A stretch of 64,000 nt of DNA from Heligmosomoides polygyrus polygyrus (Eukaryota > Nematoda > Chromadorea > Rhabditida > Heligmosomidae): assembly GCA_947396885.1 (NCBI GenBank), contig OX377205.1, forward strand, positions 20,075,407-20,139,406, in the 5' to 3' direction. This document shows, piece by piece, positions 22,901-33,897 of the stretch. The notes under the pieces were generated by a model. That model ran no database searches. It was not told the origin of the DNA and was given only the letters and a program-made list of their open reading frames with translations. The number at the start of each line of letters is the position of its first letter. Within the stretch, counting starts at the first letter, position 1. Both the position numbers and the translations under genes were made by a program.

Positions 22901-24078
22901 TCTCTCTGTTTCTCGAATCAGTCCGAAGCACTAGGTTTCAGATAAATCTCCCGATGTCCTGGTCGAGTTTCTTCAAAAACTGATGGGTGTCGAGGATGAC
23001 TGGAAGGGAATGCATGGTGACGCTCTTCAGACTATCGACAAGCTCATTCTCAGGTACGATCATAGTCGTATACATTCAAGTATTCAGCGGATCTATAGGC
23101 AGAACTATGGAGTAGGATAGGTAGGATCCGGCGTTCGTCATCTTCTCCACTGATTCCTGGGGTCGGACTCATCAACGATTAACATAACTTTAACAGAGAA
23201 CTCACAGCGGAAATCTCAGATAACGCGGCTTATCGCTCACCATATCGCTTGATAAGCCGCGCTATCAGGGATTTCGGCTGTAATTTTCTCTGTTAAATTG
23301 CTGTAAGTCTTTGATGAACCCGGCCCCTGAATTCTTTCGAAGCCGTTCGTTTCGTCCTACACAGTTCCAGTACTAGATCTTTGCCTATGTTGACTTCGCG
23401 ACCAAGATAGATGAGATATAGATAGCCGCCACACAGAACTGGAGCACTTGCAGGTGTAGATCCGCCGAGCGAGAATGAGGTATCAGAAACACGTTCGTCT
23501 CTTATACGACATGCATTCAGACCCCACCCAGGCAGACTAGAAAGTTTACTCAACCAACCACAAATCTTGTATGCTTCATTCCTGTCCTTTTGGATCGGCT
23601 TTCCCCACACCTAACAGAAATAACAAGAAGGTACGCTACACGTGCCTAAAGTAGTGACGAGTTTCTCCTTGAGGAGTTGGCATCCGAGGCCTATCAGTAA
23701 GATGAGGATCTTTTCGTATAAAGAACCCCGTATAGGGCGTCCTATGTTCACAGTCATTTTCAATGACCTACAATCCTCGCCTTTGCGTGGGACACAATGC
23801 GTATGTGACCACATTGCCTTCATTTTCAGGTTAACCGATATCATTGCCGTCGTAAACAATGCCCCCAAACCGTTCACGCCTGAAGAGCAGGCCACCATAC
23901 AGGTACATAGAGTGTGAAGTGACGCGTTTCGCTGCGAGTCCCCGACTAGAGCTGCACAGTCTTACTTCAGGCCCGAAATGATGACTGGACGACGCTGAAC
24001 GTAGCGTTGGAGGAACGACGGCAATCACGGCCAGGTTATGTTAAAAAAGAAGAGCCTGTCGACTCGGACGACGACTAG
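19939..24078 (+). CDS. cyh-1: Cyclin H, regulatory subunit of the CDK-activating kinase (TFIIH)
   Basis: Partner of CDK7 and MAT1 in the nucleus. The complex phosphorylates cell-cycle CDKs and the RNA polymerase II tail. Ten exons join in phase to 318 residues: 19,939-20,010; 20,094-20,212; 22,096-22,204; 22,265-22,347; 22,403-22,501; 22,632-22,728; 22,791-22,875; 22,942-23,053; 23,830-23,902; 23,971-24,078. The N-terminus MYSTSTQKKEWTFTKEEL is typical of cyclin H. The first cyclin box has YFKRLFLEWSVMEANPK and MACFYLAMKVEEFYVTIDEF; the second has RPFEGHLVEMKAR, ADQFFR and MYPPSQIALAALKYGL. The C-terminus is acidic (KKEEPVDSDDD). Human cyclin H is 323 residues and aligns along its length from memory. 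Introns 2 and 8 are long and hold repeats. The symbol is that of the C. elegans orthologue. Confidence 0.95.
20213..22095. other. Cyclin H intron 2 content
   Basis: This 1.9-kb intron has no second gene I can support. A G run of about 15 lies near 20,802. 21,600-21,745 is a copy of the dispersed repeat also found at 12,810-12,940. Exon 2 (...LVEGAAV) and exon 3 (FSDTFQPT...) join in phase and align without a gap to human cyclin H, so no exon is missing. Confidence 0.5.
23155..23330. repeat. Inverted repeat in cyclin H intron 8
   Basis: Arms of about 80 bp with mismatches face each other around a 16-base loop near 23,235-23,250. The best-kept part is ATAACGCGGCTTATCG against CTTGATAAGCCGCGCTATC, with TTTAACAGAGAA and TTCTCTGTTAAA further out. 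Likely a small fold-back element. Confidence 0.75.
23293..23640 (-). mobile_element. Degenerate RTE reverse-transcriptase scrap in cyclin H intron 8
   Basis: On -, LYLIYLGREVNIGKDLVLEL resembles the RTE thumb segment YVYLGRELNMDNDLASEI at 15.6 kb. The flanking frame is broken and lacks catalytic motifs. Only this short segment supports the call. Confidence 0.5.
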
Positions 24079-25807
24079 AATGTCCAGCCTCGCGTGTGTT
24101 TACGTGCATGTTCTCGTCAGAATCGGGTTGATTTTTAATTTTTCATCGTTAAACATTGGCAATGCGATCGCTAAATAAGATATCTATTAGTACAGTTCCT
24201 TCTGTCCACCTCATGTTATTTTCATGCATCTACGTGACGATATCGATCGTCTGCTGAAGCAAATTCAGTTTCAGTTTTGGGAATAGATTTGAAAAGACGG
24301 TCATTGTGAACCGTTGAAGCTGATCTTTACTGTGCAGGTCTAAACCGTTGAGCGCAGCTCTCCTCCGATAAGTTTACACGTACCACACCATTCTGCAACT
24401 GTGGTGAAGACAGGGACCTATCAAGTAGATAACGTTTCTCCGAAGCTCTTCAGCTTCATCCTCAGAAGCATAAAGGACGATGTCACTCATATTTTTTAGG
24501 GTTGACAATATATCATTCTCACGTCATACAAAAACTGGACATTTTTCAATTCAAATAGGACACTTTTAAAGGAAACTGTACGCTTTTGAAATCAAGCTGA
24601 ACATCTTCCAAATCAAAACGAGCGTATTCAAGATGAAACTGGGACTCTCTAACATGGTAATAATTTTTCGTTCAAGAAAAATTCAGTTTATTTTTCTTGG
24701 ATACTTTTTAATTCATCTCCCCCTAAAGTGAACACAATGCTTCAAATGTTATAAAGAAGGAGAGATCGCGCCATGCACTCGACTAGGTTTTCGCGATTTT
24801 TATTCAATTGATAAGAAAAATTCTGTTTGTGTGGACACGAATGTAAACGGTAAACCTAGAATACTTATAAAGTTTCAAATAAGTGGTACTCGCGCTATCA
24901 ATTGAACAAAAATCGCGACAGTCTGATGCATGGTGTGACCTCTTCTTTCAATACACTAAATGATTATTACATTTGTCCCTTTGAAACAAAACTTAATTCA
25001 TCGCCTTTCCTTAAAATAAAAATTTGGATCTATCCTAGTCCAGGGGCCCACATAACTAAAAAGTATTATACGTGACAAATTCACTCAAGACTTACAGAGC
25101 GGCTCCTATAGAATAACACAGGACCTAAACAAGAAAAAGTTACGAAGAAAAAACGAAAAAATTGCATTTGTTACGGTTGTAAGAAGGTAAATTTATGTGC
25201 CGTCCTCACCACGTTAGATCCTCGTTATAACATGTCAAGCGACGGTCAGCACGCGGCATGTGGTTCGTGCGCCCTCACCACCATGTTAGATCCTGGTTAC
25301 AACATGTCAAGCAACGATCAGCACGCGGGATGACTATTCCGCCGCTCTTTGCCCGCCGAGACGGTTGTAAACCGCGGCGATTTTTTTTTCATCCGTTTTT
25401 GGTTTCTTTTAGGGTAGGTTTCGTTCTCTACGAGCCGCTCGGTAAGTATTAATTCATTTTGTTGCTTAGTTTTTAGTTAGGGGGCCCGACCGGCCTAGGA
25501 TAGATCCTAAAATTTTTATAAAACTTAAAGCAGTGTGTCCGTTTATTGGGGCAGACAGAGAATTTCAAAGAAAGTTGTACTAAATCTTTCTTAAACAAAA
25601 AATATTCTAACCGTCTGAGCGAGTCGCAGTTTAATATGGAAAAAGCTTGTCTTGATTTCGAAGAGGGTCAATTTGTTTTCAAAAGTGTCAAGCTTGCTTC
25701 AAAGAGCATCCAATTTAATTTAGAAAGCGCCCAATTTGACGTGAAAATTGTACATATTCTGACAATAAGATGTACTATAGTAAGTCCTTGTACATCTGCT
25801 GTCCAGA
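24079..25807. repeat. Intergenic repeats between convergent cyclin H and BLTP2 genes
   Basis: 24,490-25,030 and 25,500-25,760 are two parts of the AT-rich dispersed repeat. Between them sits a block of about 490 bp (about 25,030-25,515) whose ends are inverted: CTATCCTAGTCCAGGGGCCC on the left and GGGGGCCCGACCGGCCTAGG on the right. Inside it a 67-bp unit is tandemly duplicated at about 25,199-25,332 (TCACCACGTTAGATCC then TCACCACCATGTTAGATCC). No gene found. Confidence 0.55.
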
Positions 25808-25813
25808 TTTATT
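25808..25813 (-). terminator. Candidate polyadenylation signal of the BLTP2 gene
   Basis: AATAAA on the minus strand about 155 bases after the BLTP2 stop codon (25,969-25,967). Position is plausible; no transcript evidence. Confidence 0.4.
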
Positions 25814-25966
25814 TCAGCGACTATACGAACGCCATTTCGAATGCATCAACGTATATCAATGCTCACTTTCCAAGTCCCTGAGTGATTTTGAACACTTGTT
25901 TGCCCGACATTGGAGCACGATATGGGTGGGAATACTTACAAGGTTATAACTTAGTAACATATCAAA

Positions 25967-28900
25967 CTAGATAGAACACAAATGCCTCTTGTCAGCAAAA
26001 GCGTGCACTTGATCGCTGATCGAGTTGTGAGTGACTGTTAAAACTGAACCCAAACTAGTGCGTCGAAGGACGTCTACTTTTTCTTCTTCTTCTCGATGGT
26101 CGATGTCTGAAACATCAACGATATGCATAGGAAAAGGGGAGCTGATACGGGCACCAACCTGTAGAGATCCAAGCGCTATCCGCTTCTTGTCCTCCTCGCT
26201 GATCCCCTCGACTGTTTCAGGACCACCGGTGAGGCGATTCCGCAGCAATTTCTGCCGCATGAACTGAAAAGGAAGACCATTCGTTGCCTAATTTAGGTCC
26301 TTTTCGAGATCTGTATTGAGTCGTAGGAAACATTTAGGCCTTGGAAACCGAAATTTGAACACCTAAGGGCAGTTGAAGAGCAGCAAAAGCGTTTTCTTAG
26401 GAAAGAATAGGGTTAAAGCACGGCACGGAATGCAACTCCCACCTGTTGCAGTAGTACCCGTTTACAGCGCTGTTTCACTGCCAGCGCTACATCGAGCCAT
26501 GTCCAGTTCCGTTCATGGAACTCGCACAAGGGGAACAAGAAGCTGAATCGATCAACATCTTCGATGTTTTTGTCCTTGTTTCCCTGGAAAGAAGGCGCTC
26601 AAAAATGAAAGGAGCCATGAGAACTGGGAACAATCCACCTTGTAGGACACTACGAATGGGACTTCTGGGATCTTGATGTACACGAAGAAGTTGTTGTTGT
26701 CGGCTCGTTCTCGCATCTTGTCGATATCGGTCAGCTCCACCTCTAGTGGCTGCTTGCCCAATACGCTCTGCAAAGAGAATGGCTGATTATGAAGTGCTTA
26801 GAACACTCAATTTCGAAAAGAAGCAAAAATCTCGAGCAATGCTTGCCTTTCCGCTGATGTTGCTAACTTTACGGTCAATCTGACCCGACTTATTGCTTCT
26901 CATGCTCAATGTTCCAGCGAACCGGCGTGTAAACGAGAACTTCTGAACAAAATCTGATTAGAAATGGCAAAAGTAAATTAATTTTGTGCTGACGACAAGA
27001 ACAGCGACCACCCGCCTTCCGGTGAAGCTCTTATAGGAACTACATTCACAGAGCACCGCAACGGTAGGCATGAATGACCGAAGTGTTGTTTATGGACAAC
27101 CCCACCACCGACTTTCCATAAATCTTGTGATGAAATTGGTTGTAGCTGTAAACCAAGATCGCTATCGACATTTATTCGACTAAGGCTTCAGTATTTCGAA
27201 CCTGGAAAATTCGAAAGGAACATTTAAAAACGTGTTGTTTGCTGAAACACCACTTCATCCTACAGAATTTAACTTCTAGGAAACAAGAAGACAAGAGACC
27301 AATTCATAGAAACCAGCCACGCTGACCTTAACGGTAGAGGTCGAGTTGATCACCCAATCACCCTTAGCTGAAAGTGGCTAGCTTACGTGGGTGGGCGAGC
27401 TTATACTGATGCACCACCTACCCCAGCGATCCCTTTCAGCATGATCACACAGGCCAAAGCTTGCAGAGGACGATGGAATTCTTGTGACAGCTCTTGCGTC
27501 ACCGCCATTGAGGATGGCCTTAAGAAGTCTAGAGTGTCCACTCCTTTGAGTGAGCACAGGGTTCGGAGTCACGGCGACGCAATGGCTGAATCTCGGCACG
27601 CAGTCGGATTGCGACTAGAAATCCAAAAATCTACCGCAAGTAGGAGTGCATTGCGGTGACGCACTGGATCGTCGAACTGCGAGATTTCTGATTTACGTGG
27701 TTCTGCCAAGGGAGTCCCTGAGGCTGATGGTCCATGAATATATGCTCGTCCACCCACCTGAGTTAGCCCACTTTCAGCTAAGGATGACCGGCTGATCGAC
27801 TCGAGAATCTTCCCCAAGGTTAGCGCTGTTGGTTTCTTGGACTTCGCCTCTTGACTCCTCGTTTCTTAGGAATTACATACTATAGAATGAAAAGATGTCT
27901 GGGCAACTAGTTTCCACACGTTTTGTTCAACCTTCCCGGGCTCCGACAAAAGCAACAACACCGAAACGTTAGCCGAATAAAGGTCGACTTTTTTTTTACC
28001 AAGTTTGGTTAACAGCTACAATCAACACATCATCATCACATCATTGTATGTACAGATGCGCTCGTGCTCACAGATGGCAGAAAGCAAGTGTCTCGATCAG
28101 AATCCTTCGCAGAATGGAACTATAGCCGATCAAAGCCGGAACACAGGAAGCTTCCGCGCCTGGGCAGGACATAGAGTGGATAGATTCGTAAGCTCTCATA
28201 CAGAAGTAGAATCTCGGACAAAAGTCGATTATCAACTGCGCGAAAGGGTTTGGAAAAGATTTACAGTTCGGTTTGAACCTTGTTGTATTTTAGACACTAA
28301 GTTGGTTAATAAGCGACCATGAAAGGGTTTGGAACCGAGCACGAAAGGTGGCCGCTCCTCCAATAGCAACACATGCTGCGGGAGAGTGATCACCTTTCGT
28401 GCTCGGTTCCAAATCCTTTCATGGTCGCTTACTAACCAGCTTAGTCTCTGAGATACGACAAGGTTCAAACCGAACAATAAATCTGTTCCAAACCCTTTCA
28501 CGTCGGTTACTGATCGATTTTTGTCTGAGATCCTTTCCCTCGAATTGCTGTTTTAAAGCCTGCAAAACTATCTACTCGATGTTCGATTGGCGGATTGAAA
28601 GCAATGGAACTCGCTAAGCCAAGCAAGCTTTCCACGTTCCCACGCGGGCCTGCGCTAATCGCTTCATTTTTGATATTTTTTAAAGAAAACCATTCTTGCA
28701 ACGTACACCTCCTCGGCCATCCAAACCTACCACTGAGGTACCTGCTGCTGCAGTGCCTCGTGCATTAATGTTCTAGGAATGCTAAACTGAACGTCACCTC
28801 AGGCGGAGTCTACACTTCAGCCGCCGGCCGGCGTCACGTTATCAAAACTAGCAATATCGATTGATCGACGCAGCCGATCAAAACTGCCTTAGGTGGAACC

Positions 28901-31900
28901 ATGATCTCATTTTACAATGTGTTATAATTACTTGTATGTAAAACCGACCGGAGTACCCTCATCGACAGCGTCTAGATTGTCCTCCTTATGAATATTTCGA
29001 CCAGGGAAGAAGAACAGCATCATCTTCTCGAAGAAACGATACGTGAGCTGAGCTACCATGGGAGCAATGTTCACTTCGAACAGCTCTTTCACGCATATGC
29101 CACCGACTGGAAAACGGCTACATAAAACCGTATACCGAAGCTCTAGGGGCACAGAAGGTCTGCTGTGGCCAGGCGAGATAGAGTCAAAAAATACCATTAA
29201 ATCACTACACTATAAGGGTCTGTTCGTACTTCGCAATGGGACCACCGGTCGGCCAGGCAAATGATACGTATCGATTTTTGAAGAGCGATCAAACAGCAAA
29301 AATCGATACGTATCATTTATCCAGCCGACCAATCGCTCCCGTCGCGAAGTATGAACAGGCGCTAAGAGCTTAACGGAAAGGTCTATGCAACTAAATTTGT
29401 ATTCCTTGAACTGACACTTCAAAGGAAAACCCTAGTGGGCAAGTATAGGGTCCAAGTCTCTATAATAATTTTCACTCCGTTTGCCCTTAGGACTACAACC
29501 CAAAAGGGAAAAGGTGATGTGAAGAGCTCTTGTGTTTCGTCACCGTTAGGCCATGGGCAGAATCACCATATTAGGTAGCGCGGCCTAATCGATATTTATT
29601 GTTCTCATTATAATGTGTCGCAGGGCAAATAGAGTAACAGGTCCCTGAACTTGAAAGGCTACTGCATACAGCGACTACCTGGCGCCATGTCGCGAACCAT
29701 CAGTCTGATCGACGGCTGGTGGGTTTGAACTCGTTCATCGCTGAAATGTACGAGAATACTGATGGACGAAGATGTGTAGAATCTGTTGACCACACAAGAA
29801 TCACCGATGTAGCGTGTCCCTATAGATGGTGTCTGGGAGGAGATTTGTCACTCGAATCGTTCCCACCTGAACAACTCGATGAAGAAGAGTTAAAGGATTA
29901 AGCCCTAAACAAGCAAGAGAGAGACATAAAGGGAAACTGTTGACAGTTTTACCTCGAATAGATGCTCTCCTGAACTGTCGATACGTATAGTACGAGTGTA
30001 CCTGTAACAGCTGCTCATCACGCTATTAAAGTCAAGCATTTTCTTTAGACATTAAGTGGCCGCAACTGTGGTTGTCAGCTGTTATAACGATGTCTGGAGT
30101 GGAAACCGCAGGTAACCATAGGGCCGCTATCGGATCGACCATCCTGACAGAGGCGACAACACGATAAAGGTTCGACGTGACCTATGGGTCGCACTAAGCT
30201 CACAAAAAGTTCAAAAAACATTTTTTGGTTGCAAACACAGAGTTTCTATGATTATTTCTTTTACTGAAACAGTGCAGCCTTTTGAGCACACCCTGCACGG
30301 ACACGCTCAAAGGGTGAAGGACGGCGTTAATTAATCCCCTTTTTGGGTTACGCCACGCATTCTTCTTCTACGGGATGGCGTAAAGGAATTTTGAATGCAC
30401 TCCATACAATGACTCGCAGTGGCCAGCCGATAGACAAGTCAGTGCTTTATCCTTCCCAAACAATTCTGGTACCAATTTAGCGCCCCGGAGCGATGAAAAG
30501 GCTGGTTGGTCTAGGCAGAAAATACGAAGCAAGAACCCGAAATCGGGTCCACGAGACAGCCCCTCCATCTGCTCTATCACGCGCCATCCGTCGATGTCTG
30601 GTGTAATTAACGTGTACGGTTAAATGGGTGCATGGTAGCGCAGACGTAGAAGCCGCAGGCTGTCACATGCGCTCGATCAGGCTTGGTTGGGAGGAATATA
30701 TTAGGTTGTCCCATAAGTCCCCGCCGTTTTTTTTTTCAACGATTCACTGCAGATTTCGCCGGCGATCTCTTGCATAGCGCTGCAGAGCTTTCCAAAGAGA
30801 ACGATTTGCTCTATCATACCATGTATTGCATTTCTTTCTTCATCCTGAATTTTTTTTCAATTTTTAGGCCGCTAAAGTGAAAAGTGAAAAAGTAGCCATT
30901 TGCGCACTTGTTCTCTCCGCCTAGGTTTGTAATTTTTTGCGCAGTTTTTTATAGCACTTGGAAGACAATGTTCTGTTCTACAAGAATATGTGTTGGTCCT
31001 ATTTTCTCACTTGCCCTTTATTGATTTTAAGGCCATCAAATTGGGAATTCCGACTTTTCCGTCCGAATTTTCACCAAAACTCCGGTTCTGTGGTTGGACT
31101 TTTTTGCTTGGTGTCATATGTCGTTTGGAAGAGGATGTCTTGCTCAGTAAGAATTTGTGTCGCGTTTATTGGCTCACGCTGATTTCTGTCGAATATCAAC
31201 AACTGAAGAAGGAGATGGAGTTGTTGGTGAAGACGATTTTTCTCTTTTTGGCATTTTGTTGATATTCAATAGAAATCAATAAATGCGACACATAATCTTA
31301 TAGAACAAGACATTCGCTTTCGAATGACATATAACACCAACCCAAAAAGTCCAACCGCAGAGCAGGAGCTGTCGGCAAAAATAAATCTTCTCATTTGGAG
31401 TCCCAATTTGATGGCTAAAAAATCAATAAAGGACCAGTGTGCAAATAGCGCCATCACATATTCTTGTAGTACAGAACATTGTCTTTCAAATGCCATAAAA
31501 AAAACAGCGCAAAAAATTACAAACCTAAGCGGAGAGAACAAGTGCGCAAATGGCTACCTCTTCACTTTTTCACTTTAACAACCTAAAAATTGACAAAATT
31601 CATGATGAAAAAGAAATGCAATACATATTCTGATAGAGCAGATCATTCTCTTTCGAAAGCTACGCAGCGCTATGCAAGAGACCGCAGGTGAAATCTGCAG
31701 TGAATCGTTGAAAAAAAACGGCGAAGACTTATGGGACAACCTAATATTATTGATCTGTCTATCGGCTGGCCACGAATGGTCATTGTCTATGCTAAACAGG
31801 CATCTAAACCGCCTCTACTACATTACATGGAAGAAGAATGCGTGGGGCATCCCAGAAGGGATTCCCCAACGCCCTCCTTTATTCCTTACATAGCTAAATA

Positions 31901-33897
31901 TACCATTTTCACCTTAAATTGGAAACTTCTAAGCTAGCTTAAGACTTTTGAAATCAAAGTGAACTCTTGCTAAACGAAATGACCTTCAGACAGGTTAAAC
32001 TACAGACTCTCTAAGATGGTTATAATAATTTTTTTGTTCAAAGAAAATTTCTTATAACTTTGAATTTTTAGTTTACCTGTTCCAATAAGTGTAATAAATT
32101 GATAACATTTTTATTTTTAAAGGAAAAATAATAAATTAAAATCTGTCTTAAAGCACAGCAGAAAAAGCAGGCATGTAGTGCCTTAAAGGATCAGACCACG
32201 GCATGCACTCAAAAAGTTCGCCGCGACTTTTATTTGATTGAATGCCACTAAGTTAGACGAACCATCAAAAGGAGGATAAGTGTGTTCAATATGGTTGTTT
32301 CGTTAACAGGTGTCAAACTCCGTGCAAACAGTAACTATGCTATCATTCTAACAAAAATCGCGACGTCTTGGACGAGGGCATGATGCAATCTTTTTTGCAC
32401 TAAAAAATGGCGGTCGTACTGCTCGTTAAGAAAAGTTTGAAGCCATTATTTTTCTTCAAAAATAAAATCTTTATAACATTTCAAACAATGTGTTCACTTA
32501 CTTGGTAGGTGAATTGAAGGTTATACTAAAATCTTCCTTCAACAAAAAATTATGAATTCGCTTTAATTTCAAAAATCTTAGGCTAGCGTGAAATAGTGTC
32601 CAATTCGTCAAAATAGTATAAATCCGGAGACAACGACCAGATATGCTTTCTGGAGCGGCGGGAGCTTTGAACTCTTCATACGAAAAACTAATCGTAAGTA
32701 AGGAACTTTAGGGCATATGTAAAAATGGCACGTAGTGTAGGTCTTAAGCATGAGACAGTGTAGGTAAGCGCCCCACAGGGCCTACAGGTAGAGTAGCAGT
32801 GGGTGCACTAGCTTGAGCCTGATCCCCGAAACAGTGATGGGACGCCAAATTATTTAGTTGCGGCAGGACGAGCATAGTAGGGATCAAATCTCTTGCTTTG
32901 GTATAAATCGGAATTCAACTGCGTGTGCACGGGCCCTCTAATACTTACTGTTGCAAGCGTTGAGCCGTTTAACTAACACGAACCACAGAGAAAACGAGTT
33001 TTCTATAAGACCTACAAGAAGTTTCTGATCTGTATCTGAGCGATTGCAATCTGCCCGTCGCATTCCGTCAATTTCCAAATACAGTCCTCAAAGCACACCT
33101 GAAACGGTGTAAGCCTTAGAGCGAAGGCAAACGCCTAATGATCAGTCAATAACGCTAAAGGAAGCATTCGCGCCTCGAATCGCCTCGCCACAGCCGCCAG
33201 CATGTCTTCTTCTTCCAGTTTGCTGCACACAGTTGCACGAGCAGCTTCGACTTGACGTTGTTTGTAGCAACTGAACAGTCTCATCCATAGAATCATTCAC
33301 TTTCGACTCTAGATATATGGTCACAAACCTAATGTAGATGGCCAGTTTGTCGGACACCTCCAGCTGCTTGGCCTTGTTCTCCTCCATCTCGTCAACGATT
33401 TCCTTCCGCTTTTGCCCGTCAGTGCTGCCGTTCGACTGAGTGTCCAGATAGAACAGCTGCCTCTCAAGCGATCGTACCACGGACACGATCTCTCGAAGAG
33501 CAGTCTAAACAGAAGAAAATTGCTGGTCCGCTCATGCTCTCAGATGAGGTAGGCGAAGCTGCGCACCAACCGTCGCACCAACCTGCTGCTCGACGATCTT
33601 CTCCCTCATCTCCGTCATGTCTTTCATCTGACAGGCGAATCGCAGCTTCCTCCTCCGCTCGGCCAGCTCCTTCTTCTTCGGATCGATGAAGAGGACCAAG
33701 TTGTTCACAATGTCGACCATCATTTCATACTGCAAACCTCCAGCGATGAGCAGAGCTGTCAAACATCAAGAAGTTTCAGTCAAAAGAGTATGTCGATCTA
33801 CCTGCTCCGAGTTGCTACTCGCTTCCAACATGTTGTGCTTTAACGTGAAGCAATCGACACCGGTTTCATCGCCACCAATGGAGCTCTCCTGCTCGAC
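25967..33897 (-). CDS. BLTP2 exons 43-54: helical segment and C-terminal domain
   Basis: Exons: 33,897-33,802; 33,729-33,583; 33,504-33,329; 33,270-33,174; 33,098-33,016; 29,866-29,805; 29,740-29,679; 29,106-28,932; 26,942-26,847; 26,767-26,639; 26,583-26,443; 26,263-25,967. Landmarks are [124 protein letters not shown] and [18 protein letters not shown]. Exons 46 and 51 end at GC donors (GAG/GCGCGA and AAG/GCAAGC). The last exon is 99 codons with the [10 protein letters not shown] motif near the end, as in human. One short exon should lie between 33,016 and 29,866, and the phases across 28,932/26,942 also require one. Confidence 0.9.
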
